Source: Oceanobacillus massiliensis str. N'diop
GTDB lineage: Bacteria; Bacillota; Bacilli; Bacillales; Amphibacillaceae
Length of the DNA: 64,000 bases
Assembly (NCBI RefSeq): GCF_000285495.1
Contig: NZ_HE610978.1
Location: forward strand, 524,525-588,524
Direction of reading: 5' to 3'
Below are positions 1 to 8,435 of this stretch, piece by piece (the stretch's first letter is position 1; the number at the start of each line of letters is the position of its first letter). The notes under the pieces are model-generated. The model ran no database searches and was not told where the DNA came from. It worked only from the letters and a program-made list of their open reading frames with translations. A program made the translations under genes and the position numbers.

Positions 1-190
1 GTTTTTTCCGCGATTCTGCTCGTTATTCCGCGCTTTCGCTGATTATTCCGCGGTTTTACTAATTATTCCGCGCGGCTGCTGATTATTCCGCGGTTCCTCT
101 GTTTTTTCCGCGCTTCTGCCGTTTATTCCGCGCCCCTGCTCTTTTTTCCGCGCCGCCGCTCTTTTTTCCGCGCGGCTGCTCGTTATTCCC
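1..190. repeat. Tandem array, 20-bp period, TTCCGCG core (truncated by window edge)
   Basis: About nine and a half units follow each other with an exact 20-bp period. Each has the core TTCCGCG preceded by TT or TTAT and followed by a variable pyrimidine-rich spacer such as CTTCTGCT. The core is nearly invariant and the spacer drifts. The array ends about 75 bp before the motS terminator and its left end lies outside the window. There is no ribosome binding site and no coding signal. Related arrays lie at 3236-3360, 15895-16180, 23826-23906 and, more degenerate, at 58700-58835. Confidence 0.9.
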
Positions 191-263
191 TTTCGCTCAA
201 CGGTCAGATCTCTCCCGGGGTTTTCGATGTTCTCTCACTCCTGCCATTGTTTGAAGCATATAA

Positions 264-293
264 AAAAGGAACTGATCAGCTGTCAGTTCCTTC
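264..293 (-). terminator. Intrinsic terminator of motPS
   Basis: The inverted repeat GGAACTGA (268-275) / TCAGTTCC (283-290) is followed on the minus strand by a T-rich run. The motS stop codon (276-278) lies inside the hairpin loop, so the gene ends within its own terminator. Confidence 0.85.
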
Positions 294-1064
294 TTCTTCA
301 TTACCCTTTTCTAAGATTACAATTTCAACGCGGCGATTCTGACTCCAGTTTTCTTCGGATGTATTTGGTACGAGCGGCTTTGTATCTGCATATCCAACCG
401 TAGAAAAACGTGAGACATCAAGGTTGTTTTCCTCAATGAGATATCTGACTACACTGCTTGCTCTTGCACCGGATAATTCCCAGTTGGATGGATATCGGTA
501 ATTGGAGATTGGTCGGGAATCGGTATGCCCTTCCACTTTTACATTGTTTGGTATATCCGTAAGCAGGGTTCCAATCCGATCGAGAAACGGTTGTCCTTCC
601 ACAAGTATGTCTGCTTCGCCGGAATCAAATAAAATGCTTTCCTGCAGTACAAGAACGACACCCCGCTCAGTTCGATTTGCGGATACAACGTTATTTAGAT
701 CATATTCATCCATATAGCTTTCGACATTGTTTACCAGTTTATTCAAAGAATCATCTTCCGTTGAAGAACTAACAGTGTCACTAACTTCCTCTGTTGGTGT
801 ATCAGAATCAGGTTCCATTTCATCTTTCTCATCTTGGTCTAAATTGTCTGCTGAGTTATCCAGCGGCACCGCGGATGAAGAAAAATCAAAGATCATGCGA
901 TTTCTGAACGACTCTGAAATCGTATCGAATTTAGTCAGATCGATTTGGGACATGGAGAAAAGAAGGATGAAAAAAACGAGAACAAGTGTAACCATATCTG
1001 AATAGGTTACCATCCATTTTGGTGCACCTTCCTTTTTTTTCCGTCTCATCTGTCTACGCTCCAT
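276..1064 (-). CDS. motS: Flagellar stator protein MotS (MotB family)
   Basis: Peptidoglycan-anchored half of the sodium-driven flagellar stator, 262 aa. One N-terminal membrane helix (about residues 17-39) carries the ion-binding aspartate (D23, in YSDMVTL). An acidic, low-complexity periplasmic linker (about 75-105) precedes a C-terminal OmpA/MotB peptidoglycan-binding domain with the motif GHTDSRPISN. The ATG overlaps the end of motP by 11 bp and its RBS (GGGGGAGAG) lies inside motP, so the two are translationally coupled. Its place next to ccpA matches B. subtilis motPS, which uses Na+ rather than H+. Assignment to MotS rather than MotB rests on this context. Confidence 0.93.
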   Translation of the reverse strand: MERRQMRRKKKEGAPKWMVTYSDMVTLVLVFFILLFSMSQIDLTKFDTISESFRNRMIFDFSSSAVPLDNSADNLDQDEKDEMEPDSDTPTEEVSDTVSSSTEDDSLNKLVNNVESYMDEYDLNNVVSANRTERGVVLVLQESILFDSGEADILVEGQPFLDRIGTLLTDIPNNVKVEGHTDSRPISNYRYPSNWELSGARASSVVRYLIEENNLDVSRFSTVGYADTKPLVPNTSEENWSQNRRVEIVILEKGNEEEGTDS

Positions 1065-1878
1065 TTACGCTCTCCCCCACGTAACTAGCAGATTCCTCAT
1101 TTACTTTTCGCTTTGTGGTATCGTTCGTCAAAAATGCGCCAAGTTTTTCTTCCAAAATACGTGGATTTTGACCTGACTGAACACCAATGATGCCCTCTAT
1201 AATAATTTGTTTTGTAAAAATTTCTTCTTCTGTTTTTGCTTCCAATTTTCCAGCCATTGGTGTGAAAACCAAGTTGGCAAGAACGGTTCCATACAAGGTT
1301 GTAAGGAGGGCAACTGCCATACTAGGTCCAAGTGTGCTTGGATCGGACAGTGTATTCAGCATCAGTACTAGTCCAATCAATGTTCCAATCATTCCCCATG
1401 CTGGTGCATAATCTGCTGCCTTTTCAAATAGCAATCTTCCTTTATAATGCCTGTCTTCCATTGCAGTAATTTCAGCATTCATAATATCTGTAATCACTTC
1501 TGGTTCGATTCCATCGACTGCAAGTAATATTCCCTTTCGGATAAAAGGGTCTTCTACATCTTCCAGTTCGTTTTCCAGAGCGAGAATTCCCTCCCTTCTC
1601 GCACGTTCAGATAAACGAATGAACAGATGGATCAATTCCGGCAGCTGCATATCATTTTTGTTAAATGCTTCTTTTAAGACCTTACCAGTCATCTTGATTT
1701 GTTCCTTTTTAAATGTAATCAGCATCGATGCAATCAGACCGCCAATTACAACAAAAATAGATGGAATATCTGCAAAGGAGGCTAAACCGTCTGTTCCACT
1801 GTTCGTTAAGATCGCTAGCATTATCATAATAAATCCTAATGTAATACCGATTGGAGTTAATATATCACGTTTTCTCAT
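1054..1878 (-). CDS. motP: Flagellar stator protein MotP (MotA family)
   Basis: Channel-forming half of the MotPS stator, 274 aa, with four membrane helices. The cytoplasmic loop carries the charged patch expected to contact FliG (around RARREGILALENE), and the helix-3 motif PAWGMIGTLIGL is typical of MotA/MotP. The frame opens 22 codons further upstream, but the ATG at 1878 is preceded by GGGGAG at proper spacing and gives the family N-terminus MRKRDILTPIG. It is the first gene of motPS and lies just downstream of ccpA, as in B. subtilis, where the pair is Na+-coupled and important at high salt or pH. Confidence 0.93.
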   Translation of the reverse strand: MRKRDILTPIGITLGFIMIMLAILTNSGTDGLASFADIPSIFVVIGGLIASMLITFKKEQIKMTGKVLKEAFNKNDMQLPELIHLFIRLSERARREGILALENELEDVEDPFIRKGILLAVDGIEPEVITDIMNAEITAMEDRHYKGRLLFEKAADYAPAWGMIGTLIGLVLMLNTLSDPSTLGPSMAVALLTTLYGTVLANLVFTPMAGKLEAKTEEEIFTKQIIIEGIIGVQSGQNPRILEEKLGAFLTNDTTKRKVNEESASYVGESVNGA

Positions 1879-2034
1879 ATTTATTTGTCTCCCCATTATA
1901 TCTTTGCTGAAAATCAATATTTTATTGGAGCTCACAGGTCCCATTAAAATAAGAAGCGTCCAAAAAGGTATCGATAAAGCTTTAGAGCCGCTCGTAACTT
2001 TTTGAACACTATTTGATTTATTATTATATCGGTA

Positions 2035-3036
2035 TTATTTTTCTGATGTTGAGTTTCTGAACTCAATTCGATGTGGTAATACGACGTTTTTATCGTCTAC
2101 CTGTTCTTTATTCATATACTTTGTCAAAAGTCTCATTGCAACTGCACCTATATCATATGTCGGCTGAACAATGGTTGTCAGTGTTGGCCGGACCATTGTA
2201 GCAAGTCGCGTATTATCAAAACCAAACACTTCCATATCATCAGGAACTTTATATCCGCGATCCTGCACACCGTGAATAACACCTAATGCAAGTTCGTCAT
2301 ATGCAGCAAACACAGCTGTGGGCTTATTATCAAGACCAAGGAATTTCTCTACGGCTTCTAGGCCGCTCTTGTAACCATATTCCCCTTTGAAAATCAAGTC
2401 TTCATTAACTGTAATGGACGCATCCTTAAGTGCCCGGATATATCCATTATATTTAAGCGCACTGACACTTGATTCCGCTTCACTGGTAACAAGCGCAGGC
2501 TGTTGATGGCCCTTATCAATCAAACTTTTTGTTGCTTCATAGGATGCGAGCTCGTAATCAATATTTACAGAAGGAATTGTATCTGTTGGGTCATATGTAG
2601 AAGCGAGAACGACCGGTACCGAAGAGGTTTTGAATTGGTGAATATGCTCATCGGTGATATTTCCTCCCATGAATAAAATACCATCGACCTGTTTTTCCAG
2701 CATGGTGTTAATCAATTGAACTTCCTTGTCCTTATTCTGATCAGAACTGCTTAAGATAATATTATATTTATACATGGTTGCAATATCCTCAATACCGCGT
2801 GCAAGTTCAGAGAAAAAGATATTGGAAATATCCGGGATAATCGCTCCCACAGTTGTTGTCTTTTTGCTTGCCAGTCCTCTTGCAACAGCATTAGGGCGAT
2901 AACCTAATCTTTCAATTGTTGCCAGGACTTTTTTGCGTGTTGTTGGCTTAACGTTCGGGTTACCATTAACAACACGTGAAACCGTAGCCATGGAGACGTT
3001 TGCCTCTCTTGCTACGTCATAGATCGTAATGTTCAT
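2035..3036 (-). CDS. ccpA: Catabolite control protein A
   Basis: LacI/GalR-family master regulator of carbon catabolite control, 333 aa, the usual length. The N-terminal helix-turn-helix and hinge helix are clear ([20 protein letters not shown], then [12 protein letters not shown]), followed by a periplasmic-binding-protein-like core (about 60-330). In Firmicutes CcpA binds cre sites when complexed with HPr-Ser46-P. The start has a strong RBS (AGGAGGTAGACTTAG). It lies between aroA and motPS as in B. subtilis. One excellent cre match is present in this window at 20584-20598. Confidence 0.97.
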   Translation of the reverse strand: MNITIYDVAREANVSMATVSRVVNGNPNVKPTTRKKVLATIERLGYRPNAVARGLASKKTTTVGAIIPDISNIFFSELARGIEDIATMYKYNIILSSSDQNKDKEVQLINTMLEKQVDGILFMGGNITDEHIHQFKTSSVPVVLASTYDPTDTIPSVNIDYELASYEATKSLIDKGHQQPALVTSEAESSVSALKYNGYIRALKDASITVNEDLIFKGEYGYKSGLEAVEKFLGLDNKPTAVFAAYDELALGVIHGVQDRGYKVPDDMEVFGFDNTRLATMVRPTLTTIVQPTYDIGAVAMRLLTKYMNKEQVDDKNVVLPHRIEFRNSTSEK

Positions 3037-3235
3037 CTAAGTCTACCTCCTAAAAATAATACAAATCGACTTCTTTCTCTATATGATACTCTACCATGAA
3101 AAAAATTACAAAATTTTTCATTATAAAATCAAGCTGTCATCACAACCAGTAACTAATAGTGCTATCTTTTACAAGGAACGTTAACTTTAAATAACTGGAA
3201 TCCGTGTGTTGGACATATACGCCCAGTTAACGATT

Positions 3236-3360
3236 GGCAGCAATTCCGCGATTCTAACAAATAATTCCGCGCTTTTCCGATTATTTCTGCAGTTCTGCTC
3301 ATTATTTCGCGCTAATCCGATTATTTCCGCCATTCCTGCTCCTTTTTCCACGCTCAGCCA
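3236..3360. repeat. Degenerate array with 20-21 bp period, TTCCGCG family
   Basis: Five to six units are spaced 20-21 bp apart (cores starting near 3246, 3267, 3287, 3307, 3327 and 3348). The first two keep ATTCCGCG; the others have single changes such as TTTCTGC, TTTCGC or TTCCACG. It fills the 415-bp gap between ccpA and the aroA terminator and has the same orientation as the array at 1-190. Short open frames here are repeat artefacts. Confidence 0.8.
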
Positions 3361-3451
3361 AATACCCCATTTGCACAATAAAACCTATACAGAAGCATAT
3401 TTCTGATGGTGCTGGATGTGGCGATTTGTTATCTTCATCTGAAATGTTAAT

Positions 3452-3482
3452 AAAAAGAAGGGCTGATCATGTTGACCAGCCC
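3452..3482 (-). terminator. Intrinsic terminator of aroA
   Basis: Stem GGGCTG (3460-3465) / CAGCCC (3477-3482), followed on the minus strand by TTCTTTTT, just beyond the aroA stop codon. Confidence 0.85.
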
Positions 3483-3490
3483 GGGTACTG

Positions 3491-4564
3491 CTATTTCAAA
3501 CGGTTTTCCAATCCTTTAATTTCTTCAAAAAAGCTATCAAATGTTGGTATATCCATTTGCTGTGCTGAATCAGATAATGCTACAGCGGGATCTGGGTGAA
3601 CCTCTGCCATGACACCGTCAGCGCCAATTGCAAGTGCTGCTTTGGCTGTTGGAAGGAGCAGGTCTCTTCTGCCCGTGGAATGGGTCACATCCACCATGAC
3701 AGGAAGATGGGTCTCCTGTTTTAAAATAGGTACAGCTGAGATATCAAGTGTATTGCGGGTTGCCTTTTCATAGGTTCTGATTCCGCGTTCACATAAGATA
3801 ATATTTCCGTTGCCGCGGGACATTATATATTCGGCAGCATTGATGAATTCTGAAATGGTTGCAGACAGGCCGCGTTTTAACAATACTGGTTTATTGGAAT
3901 CACCGGCAGCTTTAAGCAATTCAAAGTTTTGCATGTTTCTTGCACCAATCTGGATTACATCAATATAATCGGCAGCTTCCTCAATATGGGCTGGATTCAC
4001 AATTTCGCTTATAACTGCCAAATCATATTCATCAGCGACACGTTTTAGAATTTGCAGGCCTTCTACACCAAGCCCTTGGAAATCATATGGTGATGTTCTA
4101 GGTTTAAAGGCTCCACCGCGAAGCAGCTTCAATCCCTTACTTTTAATTGATTCTGCTACAGCAGCAACCTGTTCATAACTCTCGACTGCACATGGTCCGA
4201 ATACGTAGCTCGCTGTTCCGTCACCGACTTTCTCGCCTTTGAGGTCGACAACCGTATTCTCCGGCTTCTTTTTACGTGATACGAGTAAAGCTTTGCTGTG
4301 ATCGTCTTCCTGTAATTCAAGACTTGCTTTGAAAATTTCCTTAAAAATATGCTCAAGTGTCGCATTTTGGAATGGTCCGTTATTGTTTTCCTTGATCTTA
4401 TCCAGCATTTCCCTTTCACGCACTGGATCAAAGCGCTTCATACTCTGCTTCGTTTTCAACTGACCAATTTGCTGAATCAGCTCTGCACGTCGATTTATTA
4501 ACTTTAGAATTTCCAAATTCACATCATCTGTTTGCTTTCGTAGCTGCTCCATTTCGTTACTCAT
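3491..4564 (-). CDS. aroA: Bifunctional 3-deoxy-7-phosphoheptulonate synthase / chorismate mutase
   Basis: First committed enzyme of aromatic amino acid synthesis, condensing erythrose-4-phosphate and phosphoenolpyruvate. The N-terminal 90 residues form an AroQ-type chorismate mutase domain ([13 protein letters not shown]) that senses chorismate/prephenate in B. subtilis. Residues about 110-357 form the DAHP synthase barrel, with [40 protein letters not shown] and CERGIRTYE. The length (357 aa) matches B. subtilis AroA. The RBS is AGGGGG. It is monocistronic with its own terminator and adjoins ccpA as in B. subtilis. Confidence 0.96.
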   Translation of the reverse strand: MSNEMEQLRKQTDDVNLEILKLINRRAELIQQIGQLKTKQSMKRFDPVREREMLDKIKENNNGPFQNATLEHIFKEIFKASLELQEDDHSKALLVSRKKKPENTVVDLKGEKVGDGTASYVFGPCAVESYEQVAAVAESIKSKGLKLLRGGAFKPRTSPYDFQGLGVEGLQILKRVADEYDLAVISEIVNPAHIEEAADYIDVIQIGARNMQNFELLKAAGDSNKPVLLKRGLSATISEFINAAEYIMSRGNGNIILCERGIRTYEKATRNTLDISAVPILKQETHLPVMVDVTHSTGRRDLLLPTAKAALAIGADGVMAEVHPDPAVALSDSAQQMDIPTFDSFFEEIKGLENRLK

Positions 4565-4761
4565 TTCCTATGCGCCCCCTGATTCAAAATTTAGCTATTT
4601 TTAATAATTAGTGACAATTATAGCTAAAATTCTTTTATTTGTCATCATTAAGTTTATAATATAGTAGATATTATTCTATTAATCATAGATTATGTGTTCA
4701 AATCAACGTTTGAATATCCGATTATATAAGAGTACTAGCAAATTGGAAGGAGTGCTGAACA

Positions 4762-6894
4762 TTGGAATCACCTATCTTCGCACTTGATATTGGCACCCGC
4801 TCCGTAACGGGTCTATTACTGGAAAAACAGCAGGATAAGTTTTCCGTAATAGATTATTGTATAATAGAACATACCGAACGTTCCATGCGTGACGGACAGA
4901 TACATAATGTTGTAGCAGTTGCAGATGTAATTAAAGAAGTAAAAGATACGCTTGAGGAAAGATCCGGTACTGTGTTGACGAAGGCATGTGTCGCTGCTGC
5001 AGGTAGGGCATTGAAGACGATTGAAGCAACTGCTTCGATTTCACTTCTTCAACAGCCGATCACGAATGATGAACAAATTAAACACTTGGAACTTACCGCC
5101 GTCCAGGCTGCCCAGATGGACTTGGCCGGACAGGAGAAAGACAATGATTATACCAATTATTATTGTGTTGGTTACTCCGTTCTCCATTACAGGCTGGATA
5201 AAGAGTTGATTGGATCACTGATTGAACAAAGTGGTGAAGAAGCTTCCGTTGATATCATTGCTACATTTCTTCCTAAAGTAGTTGTGGAATCATTGCTCGC
5301 TGCACTGGCAAGAGCAGATCTTGAAATGGAGGCACTAACACTCGAACCAATCGCCGCTATCCATGTGCTGATTCCTGAGTCGATGCGCCGTCTTAATGTA
5401 GCACTTGTTGACATTGGTGCAGGGACAAGTGATATTGCAATAACCGATAGAGGAACAGTTGTAGCCTATGGCATGGTCCCAGTTGCTGGTGATGAGATCA
5501 CCGAGGCGATCAGCGATCATTATTTGCTTGATTTCCCACAGGCAGAAGCAACAAAACGGCGAATTGTTAATGAAGGACAGGATAAAGTCGCCGATATACT
5601 GGGATTTGAGTCCACGATTACATATGATGCGCTCGTTGCAGACATCTCTGTTCATGTCGATAGATTGGCAGCAGCCATTTCAGATGAGATTCTTCAGTTA
5701 AACGCCAAGTCACCTAGGGCGATTATGCTTGTTGGCGGCGGAAGCCTCACGCCTGACTTGACCAGTGCTCTTGCAAACAAGCTGGATTTGCCGGCCAATC
5801 GTGTTGCAGTGCGCGGAAGTGATGCCATCCAAAGCCTTGTCAAAAATGAACATATTCCACAGGGGCCAGACTTTGTCACTCCCATCGGTATTGCGATTGC
5901 AGCAAAGCAAAACCCTGTGCATTATGTAAGTGTCCGAGTAAATAAGAAGATGATCCGCCTATTTGAAATGAAGCAATTGACTGTAGGAGATTGTCTCATT
6001 CAGGCAGGAATCGAATTGAATAAGCTATACGGAAAACCCGGAGTTGCATCCATAATTAACGTAAATGGAACAGAAATTACTGTGCCAGGCAGTTTTGGAA
6101 CTGCACCGACCATTTACCTGAACAATAAAGAAGCTAGTATGGACGCTCCAATCAAAAACAGGGATGATATCAGTGTCATTGCCGGAAGTCCAGGGGCAGC
6201 AGCAGAAGTCACATTGGAGGAACTTATTGGAGAAGTACCAGCGATGACCATTTTTTATCAGGGGAAGGCCTATCAGCTTCAATCCTCCCTTTACGTAAAT
6301 GGCCAGTTAAGAACAAAAGATTACCTAATAAAGGATAGGGATATCATTGAATGGAAAAAGACTCAGTCTATTAAAGACTTCCTCTATTCAAGAAGCACAG
6401 AGAATTTAAACAGTACGAAACCTTTCATCTGTTACGTAGACAACCGGAAGATTTCCATTGATAAAGGTGAGACTAAGGTTTTCCTAAATGGGGAAAACGT
6501 GACTGTTGAACAGAAAATGCAGCATAATGACAGACTCGAAGTGAAATCTGCAGGCAATCCAACCGTTCAGGATTTGCTTCAGCAGTTGGATATTGAGTAT
6601 ATCCGGACCATTACAGTTACTTTTAACGACAAGCGCATAGTGATGAAGCAAATCCTCGTTTCTGTTTTGCGTGGGGTAGAACAACTAGAATTGGAAAGTC
6701 CAGTAAAATTTAACGACACATTGAAAGTCAAAGAAAAAAGTCCGGAACCGTTTATATTTCAGGATATCTTCCGTTTTGCTGAATTTGATATATCGATGGT
6801 AAATGGCAACTTTAAACTCTACAAAAACGATCAAAAGACAGCATTTGATGCGGAAATCCAGACTGGTGACCGACTGGAAATCAGATGGAGCTAA
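4762..6894 (+). CDS. Large FtsA-like actin-fold ATPase with repeated C-terminal domains
   Basis: A 710-aa cytoplasmic protein of the FtsA/PilM/DnaK superfamily. Phosphate-1 motif FALDIGTRSVTGLL (residues 6-19), phosphate-2 motif VDIGAGTSDIAI (about 216-227) and adenosine motif MLVGGGSLTPDL (about 322-333) are all intact, so ATP binding is likely. After about residue 400 it differs from FtsA: there are at least four related segments of the form V/LNG...D-R/D-I/L-E-V (around 432-470, 510-532, 573-596 and 681-710) that resemble small beta-grasp-like folds. No FtsZ-type membrane amphipathic helix was seen at the C-terminus. TTG start with AAGGAG nine bases upstream. Monocistronic, ending at a shared terminator. 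Related proteins are often named cell division protein FtsA, but the true role is unknown; the cell's usual ftsA would lie elsewhere. Confidence 0.8.
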   Translation: MESPIFALDIGTRSVTGLLLEKQQDKFSVIDYCIIEHTERSMRDGQIHNVVAVADVIKEVKDTLEERSGTVLTKACVAAAGRALKTIEATASISLLQQPITNDEQIKHLELTAVQAAQMDLAGQEKDNDYTNYYCVGYSVLHYRLDKELIGSLIEQSGEEASVDIIATFLPKVVVESLLAALARADLEMEALTLEPIAAIHVLIPESMRRLNVALVDIGAGTSDIAITDRGTVVAYGMVPVAGDEITEAISDHYLLDFPQAEATKRRIVNEGQDKVADILGFESTITYDALVADISVHVDRLAAAISDEILQLNAKSPRAIMLVGGGSLTPDLTSALANKLDLPANRVAVRGSDAIQSLVKNEHIPQGPDFVTPIGIAIAAKQNPVHYVSVRVNKKMIRLFEMKQLTVGDCLIQAGIELNKLYGKPGVASIINVNGTEITVPGSFGTAPTIYLNNKEASMDAPIKNRDDISVIAGSPGAAAEVTLEELIGEVPAMTIFYQGKAYQLQSSLYVNGQLRTKDYLIKDRDIIEWKKTQSIKDFLYSRSTENLNSTKPFICYVDNRKISIDKGETKVFLNGENVTVEQKMQHNDRLEVKSAGNPTVQDLLQQLDIEYIRTITVTFNDKRIVMKQILVSVLRGVEQLELESPVKFNDTLKVKEKSPEPFIFQDIFRFAEFDISMVNGNFKLYKNDQKTAFDAEIQTGDRLEIRWS

Positions 6895-6928
6895 ATGATG
6901 TTTTATGGGTTCATATTGCCCATAAACG

Positions 6929-6968
6929 AAAAAGACCGCTGCATGAATAAATCTGCAGCGGTCTTTTT
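6929..6968. terminator. Bidirectional intrinsic terminator
   Basis: Near-perfect stem AAAAAGACCGCTGCA / TGCAGCGGTCTTTTT serves the FtsA-like gene on the plus strand and ytxH on the minus strand, both of which end beside it. Confidence 0.92.
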
Positions 6969-6969
6969 G

Positions 6970-7575
6970 CTATTTGTTTGTATTCGTTTTTAATTTCGGA
7001 TCTGCCGCCGGCTTTTTGGATGCGTTATTATTTGATTTCGCTGCAGCAGCATTTTTTGACTGAGAAGCAGCTGTATTTTTCACTTCTTGCGTTTTATTGG
7101 TAACATCCTTTTTTACTTCCTGTGCTTTTTGACTGACATCGCTCTTTACTTCAGCAGCTTTTTGATTAGTATCATTCTTTACTTCTGCCGCCTTTTGGGA
7201 AGCATCGTCACTCAATTCCTGCGTTTTCTGGATTGCATTGTCTTTTAATTCCTTTGATTTCTGAACAACATTGTCTTTAACTTCCATTGTCTTTTGACTA
7301 ACGTTTTTGGTCAGCTGGGAAGTCGTGTCCATTGCTTTTCTTCTTAACTCCGAACCAGTTGTATAGGCCTTATCTTTCCACCCGGAACTTTTCTCCTGGG
7401 CAACATCTTTCCATTCCCCAGCACGATATTTCACTTGAGTAGCTCCTTGATTAATATCGTCTCTTAATTCCCTGCCGGATTTAGGAGCAAACAGCAATGC
7501 TGCAGAGGCACCTACAATTGTTCCGACTAATGTACCGATAATAAAATCCTTTGTGTTAATATTATTCTCTGACAT
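6970..7575 (-). CDS. ytxH: YtxH-domain stress protein with heptad-like Lys/Gln repeats
   Basis: A 201-aa protein with a short N-terminal membrane-associated YtxH domain (FIIGTLVGTIVGASAALLFA then PKSGRELRDDI, about 10-45). A long helical tail repeats the pattern QKxxEVKxD about ten times at 11-residue spacing, as in LEA-like proteins. Relatives are general stress proteins controlled by SigB (and SigH) in B. subtilis. It lies 21 bp downstream of ytxG, has a strong RBS (AAGGAGG) and shares the SigB promoter at 8113-8137. The repeat tail is longer than in B. subtilis YtxH and may give desiccation or osmotic protection. No ytxJ follows; the next gene is convergent. Confidence 0.88.
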   Translation of the reverse strand: MSENNINTKDFIIGTLVGTIVGASAALLFAPKSGRELRDDINQGATQVKYRAGEWKDVAQEKSSGWKDKAYTTGSELRRKAMDTTSQLTKNVSQKTMEVKDNVVQKSKELKDNAIQKTQELSDDASQKAAEVKNDTNQKAAEVKSDVSQKAQEVKKDVTNKTQEVKNTAASQSKNAAAAKSNNNASKKPAADPKLKTNTNK

Positions 7576-7596
7576 AAAAATTCCCTCCTTAATATA

Positions 7597-8004
7597 TTAC
7601 TTGCTTTTTCTCTTATTCCAATATTCGAAGATGGAAGCTCCCCATTTAACGGCCTGTGCCGCCTTTTCCTGATCCTCTTTCGAATTTCGTGAAATGACAC
7701 TGGACAGCTGCCGTAACGTCTGATTGAAGTCACTGACAGTATCGCCAATACCTTTGGCTCCTTGGAAAAGTCCATCCAATTTTGCGGATTTATGATTAAT
7801 ATCGTCTGCTAATCGATTCGTTTTATTCAACAATTGTGTTGTTTCGGAAGTTACTCCCTGCATTTGCTTTTCCAGACCCTGTACGGTTCCTGATACGTCA
7901 TTTAGTGTTTGTTTTGTTGCTTTCAATGTGATGATTACATATACTACCAGCACCACAAATGCGATAGCAGCGATAAGTGCGGCAATATACAACATGATTT
8001 CCAT
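7597..8004 (-). CDS. ytxG: DUF948 membrane stress protein YtxG
   Basis: A 135-aa protein with one N-terminal transmembrane helix (about residues 4-27) followed by a coiled-coil-like region (LNDVSGTVQGLEKQMQGV), the DUF948 layout. In B. subtilis ytxG heads the SigB/SigH-dependent ytxGHJ stress operon. Here it heads ytxGH. The RBS is GGAG at good spacing before the ATG at 8004. The 5' region of about 100 nt leads back to a near-consensus SigB promoter. Confidence 0.88.
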   Translation of the reverse strand: MEIMLYIAALIAAIAFVVLVVYVIITLKATKQTLNDVSGTVQGLEKQMQGVTSETTQLLNKTNRLADDINHKSAKLDGLFQGAKGIGDTVSDFNQTLRQLSSVISRNSKEDQEKAAQAVKWGASIFEYWNKRKSK

Positions 8005-8112
8005 TCCTGAATCAGCTCCTTTTGTATGTAGTAGTACGAATAATCATGTCTTATACAGATAATTCCCTTCCTTCATTTTGTACCTAATTAAATAGGATAT
8101 CTTCTTTAGTAA

Positions 8113-8137
8113 ATACCCTAAATGAACCATGGTAAAC
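8113..8137 (-). promoter_or_regulatory. SigB (general stress) promoter of ytxGH
   Basis: Read on the minus strand, the -35 element is GTTTAC (8137-8132) and the -10 element GGGTAT (8118-8113), separated by 13 bp. The SigB consensus is GTTTAA N12-15 GGGTAT, so only one base differs. Transcription would start near 8105, about 100 nt before ytxG. The match to the known SigB control of ytxGHJ in B. subtilis makes this a strong call. The rest of 8005-8391 shows no gene. Confidence 0.8.
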
Positions 8138-8391
8138 ATACGTAAAAAAGAAGGCGTTATATCGATAAAAACATAGCTATAGTATATCCCTTTCCAATAA
8201 CAAATTCGACAAATATGGGAAAAATCCTTCCAATACATATCATTTTTCTAAAGTGGAGCTATCTGAAGTAGCTTCCGGACTGATAATACGCAGTGTATAT
8301 ATGTGCCTGTTTTAATGATATACCCCTATTTTTTGAGAAATATCAGGCAAAAATACAAAACTTATCAATCATTATTAGAATGCCCTTAATT

Positions 8392-8430
8392 AAAAAGAAC
8401 CATCAAGGTAATATATACCTTGATGGTTCT
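8392..8430 (-). terminator. Intrinsic terminator of murC
   Basis: Perfect inverted repeat AGAACCATCAAGGTA / ACCTTGATGGTTCT followed by TTTTTAATT on the minus strand, directly after the murC stop. Confidence 0.92.
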
Positions 8431-8435
8431 ATAAA

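Noticed and set aside
1-190. CRISPR array
   Set aside because: The period is 20 bp with a 7-bp core; CRISPR repeats are 24-40 bp with spacers of similar length, and no cas genes are present.
8044-8238. 64-codon minus-strand frame upstream of ytxG
   Set aside because: It overlaps the SigB promoter of ytxGH, has no RBS and no recognisable family.
8315-8365. Second SigB-like promoter (GGGGTAT at about 8322 on the minus strand)
   Set aside because: The nearest GTTT-type -35 is about 30 bp away, too far for SigB.
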